Below are positions 53,231-62,341 of a DNA stretch of 64,000 nt, piece by piece (position 1 is the first letter of the stretch; each line of letters begins with the position of its first letter). The notes beneath the pieces are model-generated. The model was not told where the DNA came from and did no database searches. It worked only from the letters and a program-made list of their open reading frames with translations. Position numbers and translations under genes: made by a program. The stretch covers positions 1 through 64,000 of the forward strand of contig JAJPKO010000021.1 of assembly GCA_021323655.1 (NCBI GenBank), in the 5' to 3' direction. The stretch comes from Acidobacteriaceae bacterium (lineage in GTDB: Bacteria; Acidobacteriota; Terriglobia; Terriglobales; Acidobacteriaceae).

Positions 53231-54187
53231 ATGAGCACCCTGGAAATCTCGCAACTAGTCGAACGTCTTCGCGCTGGCGATGTTCGCGCCCTGGCAAGGG
53301 CCATCTCACTGGTGGAAAATGATGGGCCGTTGTCACGGGATTTGCTTTCAGCCTGTTTTCCGCATACTGGACGCGCGATTCGCATTGGCATCACTGGCTC
53401 TCCGGGAGCGGGTAAAAGTACACTGACAGACCGCCTGGCGCGTTCTTACCGCAGCAAAGGCATGACTGTCGGCGTCATCGCTGTGGACCCCACCAGCCCC
53501 TTTACCGGTGGTGCGATTCTGGGCGATCGTATTCGAATGCAGGAAGGGCTGCATGACACAGGTCTGTATGTGCGCAGCATGGCAACCCGAGGCTCGCTTG
53601 GCGGCCTTGCGCGGACAACGGCTGATGTTGCATCTGTCATCGAGGCCAGCGGCAAGGAAATCATCCTGATCGAAACAGTGGGCGTTGGGCAGGACGAGAT
53701 TGATATCGTTCGGCTGGCTGACATTACCATTGTTGTTCTTGTGCCGGGGATGGGTGACGACGTGCAGAGCATCAAGGCCGGCATCATGGAAATCGCCGAT
53801 ATCTTCGTGATCAACAAGGCCGACCAGGAAGGTGCAGACCGGGTGGAAAAGGAAGTGCGGGCGATGCAGTCGCTGACTACACGGCATGAAGGCAGAACAC
53901 CACCCATTGTGAAGACTGTTGCGACCACAGGTGATGGCCTGGACAAGCTGGCGCTTGCCATTGGAGAAATGAAAGAATGGCTTCAGTCCGACGGGCGCAT
54001 GGAAGCGCGCCGCAAGCAATACTGGCGTGACCGGCTCGTCCAGTTGCTGCTTTCGCTGCTGATGCGCCAGTTGCGTGAACACGGATTGAGCGAGTCTGAA
54101 CTGGACCACTATGCTGAACGCATCGCATGCGGCGAAGAAGACCCCTACCGGCTGGCAGACCGGCTTGTAGCGTATGACAAGAATTGA
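53231..54187 (+). CDS. meaB: Methylmalonyl-CoA mutase-associated GTPase MeaB
   Basis: 318 residues. P-loop G1 motif GSPGAGKSTLTDRL, followed by AVDPTSPFTGGAILGDRIRM, the MRGSLGG-like MATRGSLGGLA switch, ETVGVGQDEIDI, and NKADQEGAD (base recognition). Acts as a G-protein chaperone that protects and reloads B12-dependent methylmalonyl-CoA mutase. The mutase itself is not in the window. Its 3' end overlaps the epimerase gene by 14 bp. Confidence 0.95.
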   Translation: MSTLEISQLVERLRAGDVRALARAISLVENDGPLSRDLLSACFPHTGRAIRIGITGSPGAGKSTLTDRLARSYRSKGMTVGVIAVDPTSPFTGGAILGDRIRMQEGLHDTGLYVRSMATRGSLGGLARTTADVASVIEASGKEIILIETVGVGQDEIDIVRLADITIVVLVPGMGDDVQSIKAGIMEIADIFVINKADQEGADRVEKEVRAMQSLTTRHEGRTPPIVKTVATTGDGLDKLALAIGEMKEWLQSDGRMEARRKQYWRDRLVQLLLSLLMRQLREHGLSESELDHYAERIACGEEDPYRLADRLVAYDKN

Positions 54188-54581
54188 CCATCTCGGAGTT
54201 GCGGTTAAGAGCATTGCCAGTGCGCGCGGATTTTATGAATCGCTCGGCCTGCACGTCTCTCAGGAAGAAACGATCGCGCATGAACAAGTGCGCGTGGCCA
54301 TGGTCCCCGTAGATGAGGGCCGGATTGAACTACTGGAAGCCACCTCAGACGATTCGCCTGTGGGAAAATTCATTGCGAAACGCGGCGAGGGATTGCACCA
54401 CGTAGCTCTGCATGTAGATGACATTTCAGCAACGCTTGAAAATCTGAAAGCAAGAGGCGTGCGACTGGTTTCTGACGAGCTGCAGACTGGAGCAGGCGGA
54501 CATCTTTATTTCTTTGTGCATCCTTCCAGTACAGGAGGCGTGCTGCTTGAAATCTGCCAGGACCCGATTGCGGACGCATAG
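54174..54581 (+). CDS. mce: Methylmalonyl-CoA epimerase
   Basis: 135 residues of the glyoxalase/VOC fold. It interconverts (R)- and (S)-methylmalonyl-CoA. Metal and motif residues: the N-terminal IDHLGVAVKSI (His), GEGLHHVALHVDD (His pair), and the C-terminal GVLLEICQ (Glu). Family length is normal. It overlaps meaB and is directly followed by tsaB, so the transcript mixes propionate metabolism and tRNA modification. Confidence 0.94.
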   Translation: MTRIDHLGVAVKSIASARGFYESLGLHVSQEETIAHEQVRVAMVPVDEGRIELLEATSDDSPVGKFIAKRGEGLHHVALHVDDISATLENLKARGVRLVSDELQTGAGGHLYFFVHPSSTGGVLLEICQDPIADA

Positions 54582-55214
54582 ATGCTGCTGGGAATTGATA
54601 CCTGTGGACCGGTGGGAACACTCGCGCTTGCAGAATTGCACGGCGAAGACATCCGTCTGTCTGGCGAAGCGGAGATTGCAGGCAAAACATATGCGGCGAT
54701 GCTGATGCCGCGCATCCGTGAGCTGCTGCAAGCAAACCATGCCAGTTTTCAGCAAATTGAAGCCATTGTTGTTGTCAGCGGACCCGGAAGCTTTACCGGG
54801 ATTCGTGTGGGGCTGAGCACCGTCAAGGGATTGATTGAAGCACTGAACATTCCCGTGATCGCGGTTTCGCGGCTGGCAGTTCTGGCTAAGAAAGCCGGCC
54901 GGAAATGCGCTGCGCTGGATGCGGGACGAGGCGAATTTTATTTTGGAAATTATTCAGAAGAAGCGCACGAGGTCGTGTTGTCCCTGGATGAGCTTCGCGC
55001 TGCTTGCCCCGAAAGCGGGTTGGCTGTCTGCGAAGAGAAGGTGGCGCAGATGTTCCCGCGGGCGCACGTTGTTGCTCCGCCTCGGGCCTTCGATGCCCTC
55101 ACTTTGGCGCAGCCTGGATTGTCCCGGCGGGATTACGACGATCCTGTTCTGCTGGATGGCCATTACCTTCGTCGCGCAGACGCCGAAGTAAAGCTGGCTA
55201 CGCTGAAGGCATGA
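54582..55214 (+). CDS. tsaB: tRNA threonylcarbamoyladenosine biosynthesis protein TsaB
   Basis: 210 residues of the ASKHA fold. N-terminal LLGIDTCGPVGTLALAEL, then VVSGPGSFTGIRVGLSTVKG and SRLAVLAKKA are family signatures. TsaB pairs with TsaD and TsaE for t6A37 on ANN-decoding tRNAs. Its ATG immediately follows the mce stop, and its stop overlaps the rimI start (ATGA). A Sua5-type TsaC is encoded 4 kb further on at 59212, so two of the pathway enzymes are in this window. Confidence 0.93.
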   Translation: MLLGIDTCGPVGTLALAELHGEDIRLSGEAEIAGKTYAAMLMPRIRELLQANHASFQQIEAIVVVSGPGSFTGIRVGLSTVKGLIEALNIPVIAVSRLAVLAKKAGRKCAALDAGRGEFYFGNYSEEAHEVVLSLDELRAACPESGLAVCEEKVAQMFPRAHVVAPPRAFDALTLAQPGLSRRDYDDPVLLDGHYLRRADAEVKLATLKA

Positions 55215-55672
55215 AATATTCGATACGCTCGATGGCTGCCCGCGATATAGACCAGGTGCTTGCTCTGGAAAAGAGCATTCCGGAAGTGCCACACTGGGGC
55301 TTCTCCGCTTACAAACAACGTTTGTCTGAGAACGGCGCAGGGTTTATTGCGGAAAGCGATGGCCACCTGCTCGGATTTTCCATCGCTAAGCAGGTTGTGA
55401 ATGTCTGCGAGCTGGAATCTATCGCGGTAACTCCTGAGGCGCGCGGCCAGGGGGGTGGGAAGGCCCTCTTTCACGCTGTCGTCGAGTGGGCGCAGTTGCG
55501 GAGCGCTGTTCGCCTGGAACTTGAAGTAAGAGCATCAAACCACAGAGCAATAAGGTTTTATGACCGTATGGGTATGCGGCGTGAGGGTTTGCGGCGGCAA
55601 TATTATTCGTTTCCGGAGGAAGACGCCGTTCTGATGGGAATGCCTCTGTCCACCGGTGGAAAACTCTCCTGA
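55211..55672 (+). CDS. rimI: Ribosomal-protein-alanine N-acetyltransferase (RimI-like)
   Basis: 153 residues of GNAT fold. The acetyl-CoA loop is in VTPEARGQGGGKALFHAV (R/Q-x-x-G-x-G/A), with the preceding beta4 ELESIAV. The C-terminal LEVRASNHRAIRFYDRMGMRREG is strongly RimI-like. Known function is N-terminal acetylation of ribosomal protein S18. The start at 55211 overlaps tsaB (ATGA), a recurrent tsaB-rimI arrangement. Confidence 0.9.
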   Translation: MKYSIRSMAARDIDQVLALEKSIPEVPHWGFSAYKQRLSENGAGFIAESDGHLLGFSIAKQVVNVCELESIAVTPEARGQGGGKALFHAVVEWAQLRSAVRLELEVRASNHRAIRFYDRMGMRREGLRRQYYSFPEEDAVLMGMPLSTGGKLS

Positions 55673-55741
55673 AAACGCCATTGCCAGCGGGCAAACGCAG
55701 TGTTAGCTTGTTACGTCTTAGAGAAAAAAGGAGGTGTCCTT

Positions 55742-55951
55742 ATGGAAACATTCGGATCGCCGGATAGTGATGCCATTCGCCGTCTGGAACAGCAGCATCG
55801 TCACTATTCGGAAAAACTTGACAACCTGCTCCAGAAACCCTACCTGTCTGCTGAGGAACAACTCGAAGAAGTTCGGCTTAAAAAGCTTAAATTATCCATC
55901 AAAGACCAGATCGCTGCCCTACGGAATGGCATGTACCATCACGTAGCATGA
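55742..55951 (+). CDS. DUF465/YdcH-family small protein
   Basis: 69 residues from the ATG at 55742, behind a near-perfect SD (AAAGGAGGTG). Helical hairpin: SDAIRRLEQQHRHYSEKLDN, a proline turn (KPYLSAEEQ) and VRLKKLKLSIKDQI, matching DUF465. The function is unknown. An upstream in-frame extension to 55700 lacks an SD. It lies about 90 bp before the CRISPR-like repeats. Confidence 0.88.
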   Translation: METFGSPDSDAIRRLEQQHRHYSEKLDNLLQKPYLSAEEQLEEVRLKKLKLSIKDQIAALRNGMYHHVA

Positions 55952-56039
55952 TCCGCAAAACAGGCCTGGCGTTGGGTCGGCACCGCCTCCTTCTGCCTGT
56001 CAGGGGCCAGGGTGCCTGTACTCTGCCTTCGCTCGAAGA

Positions 56040-56147
56040 GGTGTGACCACCATAGCAACTGACCAGCATACACAGTCGACCGCCTTTTTTGTGGGAAAGG
56101 CTCCGGCCTGGGGTGTGACCACCATAGCAACTGACCAGCATACACAG
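56040..56147. CRISPR. CRISPR-like element: two identical 36-bp repeats, one 36-bp spacer
   Basis: Two identical 36-base repeats lie at 56040-56075 and 56112-56147. They start GGTGTGACCACC and end GCATACACAG. The unique sequence between them is exactly 36 bases (56076-56111). Repeat and spacer lengths are those of a minimal CRISPR array, and the repeat ends are weakly complementary (GTGT/ACAC), a feature seen in several CRISPR types. No cas gene or leader is visible here, and flanking sequence shows no third repeat. It could also be a chance duplication or a remnant. Orientation is unknown. Confidence 0.5.
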
Positions 56148-56304
56148 GAGAAATTCTCCCCGTATGTGGTATGCCGAGATTGCGGGCGAAGTGCGGAATA
56201 TGCGCGTCGGATAGGCGTTCCCTTCTACCAGCACCGGACGCCCATAAGGATGTAGCTATGTCATGTTGCTCTGAAACACGGCAAGCGCAGCCTTGAGAGA
56301 CAGC

Positions 56305-56334
56305 AAAAAGGGCAAGGTCTGTGTGACCCTGCCC
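56305..56334 (-). terminator. Intrinsic terminator of the chemoreceptor gene
   Basis: On the minus strand GGGCAGGGTC (56334-56325) pairs with GACCTTGCCC (56319-56310), one mismatch, followed by TTTTT (56309-56305). Confidence 0.8.
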
Positions 56335-56356
56335 GATCGTGGATTCTTTGCTGCAG

Positions 56357-58084
56357 CTAATCGCCGTAGGCAGCAGCAGTTTGCGGTGCGAAGCTCCGTG
56401 GTCCGAAGGCTGGGCGCACGGCTCTGCTGCCTTCTTCCAGCTTGAAGCGAGAGATGTGTTCCTGGAGTCGCTTCGCTCCGGATTGCACTGAGGTGACGAT
56501 GGCGTTGCTCTCCGGGATAGAGGCTGCGTTCTCTTCGCCAAGGCGATTAATGATGTCCACATTAGCGCTGGATTGGCGGGCAGCTTCTGATTGCTGCATC
56601 GCTGCGGCGGCAATCTGGGCGATCATGCTGTCTACCTGGTCGGACATGTGGATGATCCGTTGCAAGGCCTCCCCGGCGCGGGTCGTGGTTTCAACACCCT
56701 CGTTGACGGTGGTCGTGCCGACATCCATGGCTTCTACCGCGGAACGGGTATGCACCTGAATGCCTTCGATCATCTGTGCAATTTCGCTGGTGGCATTGCG
56801 TGTGCTTTCTGCAAGGCGCCTGACTTCGCCAGCGACTACGGCAAAACCGCGTCCCTGTTCCCCGGCGCGGGCGGCTTCAATGGCTGCGTTCAGGGCGAGC
56901 AAGTTGGTCTTCTGCGCGATTTCTTCAATCACATTGACGATGCGGATGATCTGTTCCGATTCTTTTCCGAGGCGCTGTACAGTGCTGGCCGTATTGCGCA
57001 CGGAATCGGCAATGGACTGCATGGAGAGAAGCATCTGCTCCACCGTTGAACCGCCTTCTTTTGCGGTCTTCGAGGCCTCCTTGGCATTTTCTGCGGCGTT
57101 CTGCGCATGCCGGGAAACCTCAGCGATGCTGATAGACATTTCCTGCATGGCTGTTGCCGCCTGCTGCGTTTGCAGGCTCTGTTCCTTGGTGCGGCGGAAA
57201 AGTTCGGCCGCCGAATGCGCCAGCTTTTCCGCATCACCGTGGACCGTGTTGGAAATCTCCATCATCGCGCGAATCATCTCGCGCAGATTGTCCTGCATCC
57301 GGTTGATGGATGTGGCCAGGCTGCCGACTTCGTCTTCTGAGTCTGTGTGCAGAGGCTCACCCGTGAGGTTTCCTTCAGCGATCTGCTGCGCGCGGTCCGC
57401 GACCAGAATAATGGAGCGCACAACGCGACGAAGGGTAAGTTCCGCGATGGAAGAGCCAATGACTCCGCCGAACACAATGGCAAGCCAAAGATAAATGGCT
57501 TGCCATCGTATGGCATGTACCGTCTCATGCAGACTGGCATCGGTTGCGTGCATTACCGCGGCCACCATGTCTGAAGAGACTTTTCGACACGCGGCTTCGT
57601 GGTTAGCAACATCGCCCTGCAAAAGATCATAGGCTTTACTGGTAGCATCACTGCCCTGACCAATGGCCATTGCCTCAACGCGCTCCTGGCCTTGTTCAAA
57701 CGAGCGGTACTCAGCCAGCAGTGCGTCCGTCTGTCCACTCCCAGCCATCGCATCTATCGCCTGGCGCCGCGCAAGAATGCGGGTGATAGCATCGCTCGCA
57801 TCGGCCCTGCCCTTTTCCAGCATCGTTTTGTAACGCGAGGCCATGCTGGGATCAATGCCAAACAGCATATACGCCTTCAATGCGTTAGAAGAATCAAGCA
57901 GCGCCACGCGCAGGTCGCGCACGGCCGTCAAAGCAGGAATCTGTTCTGATGCGACATTTTCAGCAAGCTGGCTGGCCTGCCGCATTTTCAGAAAGGCCGC
58001 CATCGAACCAAGCAGGATGCTCACGACCAACACGCCGGTGCTAAAGCGCAGCTTGTTTATCAGGCGCAACTGTGTGAATGTCAT
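56357..58084 (-). CDS. Methyl-accepting chemotaxis protein
   Basis: 575 residues. TM1 at about 15-33, a periplasmic four-helix-bundle sensor (34-190), TM2 at about 195-213, HAMP (215-270), then the cytoplasmic signalling hairpin with the invariant tip [39 protein letters not shown]. Adaptation-helix Glu/Gln pairs are visible on both sides. The C-terminus lacks a CheR-binding pentapeptide. No other che genes are in the window, so it is an orphan receptor feeding a chemosensory array elsewhere. Ligand unknown. Confidence 0.94.
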   Translation of the reverse strand: MTFTQLRLINKLRFSTGVLVVSILLGSMAAFLKMRQASQLAENVASEQIPALTAVRDLRVALLDSSNALKAYMLFGIDPSMASRYKTMLEKGRADASDAITRILARRQAIDAMAGSGQTDALLAEYRSFEQGQERVEAMAIGQGSDATSKAYDLLQGDVANHEAACRKVSSDMVAAVMHATDASLHETVHAIRWQAIYLWLAIVFGGVIGSSIAELTLRRVVRSIILVADRAQQIAEGNLTGEPLHTDSEDEVGSLATSINRMQDNLREMIRAMMEISNTVHGDAEKLAHSAAELFRRTKEQSLQTQQAATAMQEMSISIAEVSRHAQNAAENAKEASKTAKEGGSTVEQMLLSMQSIADSVRNTASTVQRLGKESEQIIRIVNVIEEIAQKTNLLALNAAIEAARAGEQGRGFAVVAGEVRRLAESTRNATSEIAQMIEGIQVHTRSAVEAMDVGTTTVNEGVETTTRAGEALQRIIHMSDQVDSMIAQIAAAAMQQSEAARQSSANVDIINRLGEENAASIPESNAIVTSVQSGAKRLQEHISRFKLEEGSRAVRPAFGPRSFAPQTAAAYGD

Positions 58085-58120
58085 GGCCTCTGTACTTCCT
58101 TCTCTGTAGGAATATTGGAT

Positions 58121-58462
58121 CTAATTCACTTCAAAGTTAATGTCTACGCCTACCGTAGACTGGCCCTCACCGGGCGCGAACTTCCAGCGCTTCACAGCAT
58201 CTTCGGCCGCAGGCGTCAGCATTTTGTTCCCGGAAATGGCCTTGGCTGTGGTAACGCTGCCGTCAGGAGAAACCGTTGCTTCCACATGCACGATGCCGCC
58301 GATGCGCATGCGCTTGGCGATCTCAGGGTACACAGGAGGCACGCGCTTTTCGACGCGACGCTCTTCTCCGTGTCCGGGCAGTATAATCAGCAGGCAGGCG
58401 AATGCAATCGCCAGCCGCCACAATACTCCAGGTGCAGATTTACGAAATTTTCCAGGATTCAT
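58121..58462 (-). CDS. Short TonB C-terminal-domain protein
   Basis: 113 residues from the ATG at 58462 (GAGGTCGC upstream). A single hydrophobic helix or signal (LWRLAIAFACLLIILPG) is followed at once by a TonB_C domain: KRVPPVYPEIAKRMRIGGIV, VSPDGSVTTAKAISGNKM and AVKRWKFAPGEGQSTV. The proline-rich spanner of true TonB is absent, so energising outer-membrane receptors is unlikely unless it works with partners. Two TonB_C-type proteins occur in this window. Confidence 0.85.
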   Translation of the reverse strand: MNPGKFRKSAPGVLWRLAIAFACLLIILPGHGEERRVEKRVPPVYPEIAKRMRIGGIVHVEATVSPDGSVTTAKAISGNKMLTPAAEDAVKRWKFAPGEGQSTVGVDINFEVN

Positions 58463-58554
58463 AGCGACCTCAGAATGTGCTCTGAGGTGCTTATCGGCAG
58501 AAGTTGAGAAGGCTTGAGGGGGAAGTGTCGAAGGAGGCAACTCCGGCCGAAGCT

Positions 58555-59133
58555 TTATACCCCGCTTCCAACTGCTTCAAAGGTCAGGTCACTGGCCGTG
58601 CTCCCGGAAGTGGTGCGCCATTCATCAAAGAGACGGCCATAGCTCAGCGTCATCATTTCAGAAGGATCTACGCCCAGCTTCTTTCCGATGGAATCTATCC
58701 AGTCGCCGGGGCCTTCCAGTTCCGCAAACAACCCAATCGGTGTCTCATCCACCACGCAATGGCCGGTATTGTCAGCGAATTCTGTCCGCCATTTTTCATA
58801 CACGAAGGCTGGTTTGTAACCGAGTTTGCTGAAGATAACGGCCATGGCCTCGCCATCCTGGACCTCGGTTTCAGTCTCGACGCGATGTTTGTGGCGGGCG
58901 CTGGCATCGTGGTCACGAGGCAGGCATTTATGGGTGACGATCCAGCGTCCTCCATACTGGCGGATGCGCAGGATGGCCTGTTGAGCGCGCAAAGAACGGT
59001 CCGGCGTGTCGAAGAGAATGTTCTTCTCGAAGGTGCGCGGCGTGATACGGCGAAATCCGAGCGCAAGCAGCTTTCGTTCGAGTGCTTCGCTGTCGGCAAC
59101 GCGGAACTTGACCTCAATTTCGACAGCGCTCAT
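58555..59133 (-). CDS. CYTH-domain protein (class IV adenylate cyclase/triphosphatase type)
   Basis: 192 residues. The diagnostic ExExK motif is EIEVKF at residues 5-10; strands with alternating charged residues form the triphosphate tunnel (ILRIRQYGG, THKCLPRDHDASAR, RVETETEV, FVYEKWRTEF, CVVDETPIGLFAELEG). Such enzymes cleave inorganic or thiamine triphosphate, or cyclise ATP as CyaB. The substrate cannot be decided. Convergent with the Sua5 gene. Confidence 0.87.
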   Translation of the reverse strand: MSAVEIEVKFRVADSEALERKLLALGFRRITPRTFEKNILFDTPDRSLRAQQAILRIRQYGGRWIVTHKCLPRDHDASARHKHRVETETEVQDGEAMAVIFSKLGYKPAFVYEKWRTEFADNTGHCVVDETPIGLFAELEGPGDWIDSIGKKLGVDPSEMMTLSYGRLFDEWRTTSGSTASDLTFEAVGSGV

Positions 59134-59211
59134 AGATTACAGGGTACAGCGGGCGAGGACGCAGAGTACAGTCATCTGTGCCTTCCGGCGCTGACGCTGT
59201 ACGCTAAAGAT

Positions 59212-60273
59212 GTGCGCACGCTTCATCTGAAAATCAATCCCGCAGAGCTTGAGTCAAAAGCAGCCCGGAGTGTCATCAAAGAGGCTGCCGCCATTCTGCG
59301 CAGCGGAGGCACGGTCGCGTTTCCTACAGAGACGGTCTATGGCCTCGGTGCGAATGCGCTCAAGCCCGATGCCGTTGCCAGGATATTTGCCGCCAAGCAG
59401 CGGCCCTCGTGGGACCCGCTGATTGTTCATGTCTCTGACGCGAGGATGCTTGCGCAGGTGGCCAAAGTGTTGTCGCCAGCAGCGAGGAAGCTCAGCGAGA
59501 AATTCTGGCCGGGGCCGTTGACCTTGCTGGTGGAAAAAAGTGGAGATGTTCCGGACGCGGTTACAGCGGGGCGGCCGAAGGTCGGCGTGCGAATGCCGCA
59601 GCACCCTGTGGCCCTGGCGCTGGTCAGCGCAGCCGGGATTCCTGTTGCCGCGCCAAGCGCGAACCGTTTTGGGCGCACCAGTCCGACGTGCGCAGAGCAC
59701 GTGGCTGAAGACCTGAATGGTCGGATTGATGCCATTCTGGACGCGGGAGAAACCTGGCATGGCCTCGAATCTACCGTGATAGACACGTGCGAGACGCCAT
59801 GCGTCGTTTATCGCCCGGGAGTAGTTTCGCTTGGAGACATTCGTGCTGCGGGTGTGGACGCTGTGGCCTATCATGAGCCGGAGAAACTGCACGAGACGCC
59901 GCCTGCATCCCTGCCGTCTCCGGGAGTTGGTTTGCGCCATTATGCTCCAAGGGCCAGGCTCATTCTTGTGGACGGAGAAGGCGATCTGCAGTTCACGGCC
60001 CTGCGGCAAAAGCTTGAACAGGCGGTAAAGGATGGTGTTCGGGCAGGGGTAATGCTTCCCGCCACGTCCGGTGCTCCTGTCCCTGTAAATGGCGCTATCG
60101 TTTTCGACTGGGGCCGGTGGGATGATGAGGAAGAGTTGGCCCATCGCCTTTTTGCGGGGCTGCGTTTTCTGGACCATGCTGGTGCCGCGGTCATTTTCTG
60201 CCCTCTGCCTAAGCCCGAGGGCCTGGGCATTGCCATGCGTGACCGCCTGCGGAAAGCAGCCTTCAGCGAATAG
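59212..60273 (+). CDS. tsaC: Sua5-type L-threonylcarbamoyladenylate synthase
   Basis: 353 residues from the GTG at 59212; the frame continues upstream to 58504, but that part is antisense to the CYTH gene. YrdC domain (15-200): GTVAFPTETVYGLGANAL, AKQRPSWDPLIVHV, FWPGPLTLLV and AAPSANRFGRTSPT. A Sua5 C-terminal domain follows (from about 245; SPGVGLRHYAPRARLILV). It makes threonylcarbamoyl-AMP from threonine, bicarbonate and ATP for t6A37. Longer and fused compared with E. coli TsaC. The SD is weak, so the start is uncertain. Confidence 0.9.
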   Translation: MRTLHLKINPAELESKAARSVIKEAAAILRSGGTVAFPTETVYGLGANALKPDAVARIFAAKQRPSWDPLIVHVSDARMLAQVAKVLSPAARKLSEKFWPGPLTLLVEKSGDVPDAVTAGRPKVGVRMPQHPVALALVSAAGIPVAAPSANRFGRTSPTCAEHVAEDLNGRIDAILDAGETWHGLESTVIDTCETPCVVYRPGVVSLGDIRAAGVDAVAYHEPEKLHETPPASLPSPGVGLRHYAPRARLILVDGEGDLQFTALRQKLEQAVKDGVRAGVMLPATSGAPVPVNGAIVFDWGRWDDEEELAHRLFAGLRFLDHAGAAVIFCPLPKPEGLGIAMRDRLRKAAFSE

Positions 60274-60315
60274 ACTGAAATCAATCCTTGTGTAAGACAA
60301 TCGAACGAGCCAGCG

Positions 60316-61236
60316 ATGAACGATGCCCTGATGGAGTGTGTGCCGAATTTTTCTGAAGGCCGTGACCTGCGCAAGGTTTCCTCAATTATTTCGGCCATGC
60401 AGGTAGAAGGCGTTCTGCTGCTGGACTGGTCCATGGATGAGGACCACAACCGCTCCGTGGTCACGATTGCAGGGCCGCCCGCTGCGGTGGCAGAAGCCGC
60501 TGTGCGGGCCGCGGGACGCGCGGCCGAGTTGATTGACCTGACCACGCAGGATGGGGTGCATCCCCGTATTGGAGCAGCGGACGTGATTCCCTTTGTACCG
60601 GTCCGCAATATCTCGCTGGAGCAATGCGCGCTGCTGGCGAGACAGGCGGGTGCCGAAATATGGAAGAGGTACCACGTTCCTGCCTATTTCTATGAAGCAG
60701 CCGCAGCGCGGCCTGATCGTGCCATGCTCGAAGATGTACGCCGCGGGCAGTTTGAGGGGTTGCGGGAGATTGTGCGCAAAGATGTGTCGCGCCGCCCGGA
60801 TGTGGGCGGGCCTGACCTGCACCCAACGGCAGGAGCTTCGGCCGTGGGGGCACGGCGGTTTTTGATTGCGTACAACATTTATCTGGATACCGACAATGTG
60901 GCCACTGCAAGGGCCATCGCCAAGGAAATTCGCGCTTCCAGCGGAGGGCTTTCCGGGGTGAAGGCCATGGGGGTACTGGCCCATGGAATGGCGCAGATCT
61001 CGATGAACATCACGGATTTCCGGCAAACCTCAGTGGGCGCTGCCTATGCCGCTGTGAAGCGGCAGGCAGCAAAATACCGGACTGTGCCAGCACGGGGTGA
61101 GTTGATTGGACTGCTGCCGGAGGCTGCTTTTGAGCCGGAAAGCGAGTGGGTGCGTCAATTAGATGGGTTTAACCCTGATGAGAAGATTCTGGAGCGCCGG
61201 CTGCAACATCCGCTGGTATGGCCCGCTCCGGTCTAA
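60316..61236 (+). CDS. ftcD: Glutamate formimidoyltransferase
   Basis: 306 residues, equal to the N-terminal formiminotransferase domains of FtcD only; the cyclodeaminase half is absent, which is usual for many bacteria. Motifs: ECVPNFSEGRD, DWSMDEDHNRSVVTI, DLTTQDGVHPRIGAADVIPFVP and VGARRFLIAYNIYLDT. It transfers the formimino group from formiminoglutamate (histidine breakdown) to tetrahydrofolate. No hut genes are nearby. Confidence 0.93.
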   Translation: MNDALMECVPNFSEGRDLRKVSSIISAMQVEGVLLLDWSMDEDHNRSVVTIAGPPAAVAEAAVRAAGRAAELIDLTTQDGVHPRIGAADVIPFVPVRNISLEQCALLARQAGAEIWKRYHVPAYFYEAAAARPDRAMLEDVRRGQFEGLREIVRKDVSRRPDVGGPDLHPTAGASAVGARRFLIAYNIYLDTDNVATARAIAKEIRASSGGLSGVKAMGVLAHGMAQISMNITDFRQTSVGAAYAAVKRQAAKYRTVPARGELIGLLPEAAFEPESEWVRQLDGFNPDEKILERRLQHPLVWPAPV

Positions 61237-61276
61237 AATAAGGTATTCAGGGGCTTTGGGCCCCGGAGGTAGAGAT

Positions 61277-62230
61277 TTGAAGCTTTTGTCGAAAGCAGTA
61301 CTGGCCGCTGCTCTTGGAGTTCTGGCCGGACTGCCAGCCATGGCCGCACAGTTGAGTGAAGATGCCCGCGCAGCCATTCCCAGGGACGTACAGCAACTCA
61401 TTGTTGTGGATTACCGCGCTATGCAGAACTCTGACGCGGCGATGAATCTGAAGGCACGCATTCTTCCGCCTGAATTAAAGGAACTGGAACGCGCACTGAA
61501 AACTTCTGGCCTGAACGACAACCACGATATTGATGAACTGGCTTTTGCCGCTTTCCGCAGCAGCCCCAGCGTGGACTATACGCGGATTATTGGCATAGCG
61601 CAGGGGCAGTTCTCCCTTCAGGACATCCTGGCCAACTTCCGCAAAAAGAAGGTCAAGGCCACAAAGATCCGCGATAATTCGCTCTATCCAATGGGCGGCA
61701 GCGGGATGCTGGTTTGCTTCCTGAACCCGACGACAATGGTCTTCGGTTCCAGCGATTCCATTAAGTATGCGCTTGATGCGCGTGATGGCCTGGCCCCGAA
61801 TTTTCTCTCAAATGACTCGATGATGCAGCAGATGTCGGCCGTAGATGGTGAGCCCATCTGGAGCATTCTTGACCAGAAGGGCACGCAGATGATGATGCGT
61901 GGTGTCCTGGGAGATGCCTCCCAGCTGGCAGATTACGAGACAGTTAAAAAGCGCCTGCTTGGCTCGCGTTATACCATGAACTTCAACAATGGCGTGAAGT
62001 TTAATCTCGACGTGGTCACGCCCGACACCATTACTGCTGCTACGATGTCATCGCTGCTGAATGCCGCAGCCCTGTACAAGAAAATGTCCGGAACGGCGGT
62101 CGAGAAGGCAGCCATTGACAGCACGGCGATTGACTCCAACTCCGGCACGTTGCAGGTACGATTTGCGACCTCCGACAGCCAGTTTGAATCGCTTCTGCAA
62201 TCGCCGCTGTTTCAGTCTGTCGTGCACTAA
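61277..62230 (+). CDS. Secreted protein of unknown function
   Basis: 317 residues from a TTG at 61277 with a perfect SD (GGAGGT, six bases upstream). Signal peptide MKLLSKAVLAAALGVLAGLP to about AMAA. The mature protein begins QLSEDARAAIPRDVQQLIVV and has an alpha/beta appearance with two similar halves (VDYRAMQ..., later RFATSDSQFESLL). No family recognised with confidence; similar acidobacterial hypothetical proteins may exist. The alternative upstream frame to 61163 precedes the SD. Confidence 0.8.
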   Translation: MKLLSKAVLAAALGVLAGLPAMAAQLSEDARAAIPRDVQQLIVVDYRAMQNSDAAMNLKARILPPELKELERALKTSGLNDNHDIDELAFAAFRSSPSVDYTRIIGIAQGQFSLQDILANFRKKKVKATKIRDNSLYPMGGSGMLVCFLNPTTMVFGSSDSIKYALDARDGLAPNFLSNDSMMQQMSAVDGEPIWSILDQKGTQMMMRGVLGDASQLADYETVKKRLLGSRYTMNFNNGVKFNLDVVTPDTITAATMSSLLNAAALYKKMSGTAVEKAAIDSTAIDSNSGTLQVRFATSDSQFESLLQSPLFQSVVH

Positions 62231-62341
62231 ACACGAATGCCTGATAGCAACACATGCTGTTCGGGACGTAGAGGCAGCGGTCTGGACTGATTGACCCTTT
62301 TGCTCCGGTTTCACTAGACTTTGTTAGAAGAGCCCCAGTCC

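Larger units (their letters stand above)
55952..56356. other. Intergenic region, about 405 bp
   Basis: Holds the CRISPR-like repeat pair (56040-56147) and the terminator of the chemoreceptor gene (56305-56334). Apart from these I see no gene; a long frame on the minus strand runs through the repeats and is not protein-like. Confidence 0.6.

Noticed and set aside
55939-56613. 224-codon minus-strand frame through the 36-bp repeats
   Set aside because: The sequence is not protein-like, overlaps the chemoreceptor gene and its terminator, and simply translates the DNA repeats.
58504-60273. 589-codon reading of the Sua5/TsaC gene
   Set aside because: The first 236 codons are antisense to the CYTH-domain gene; homology begins just after the GTG at 59212.
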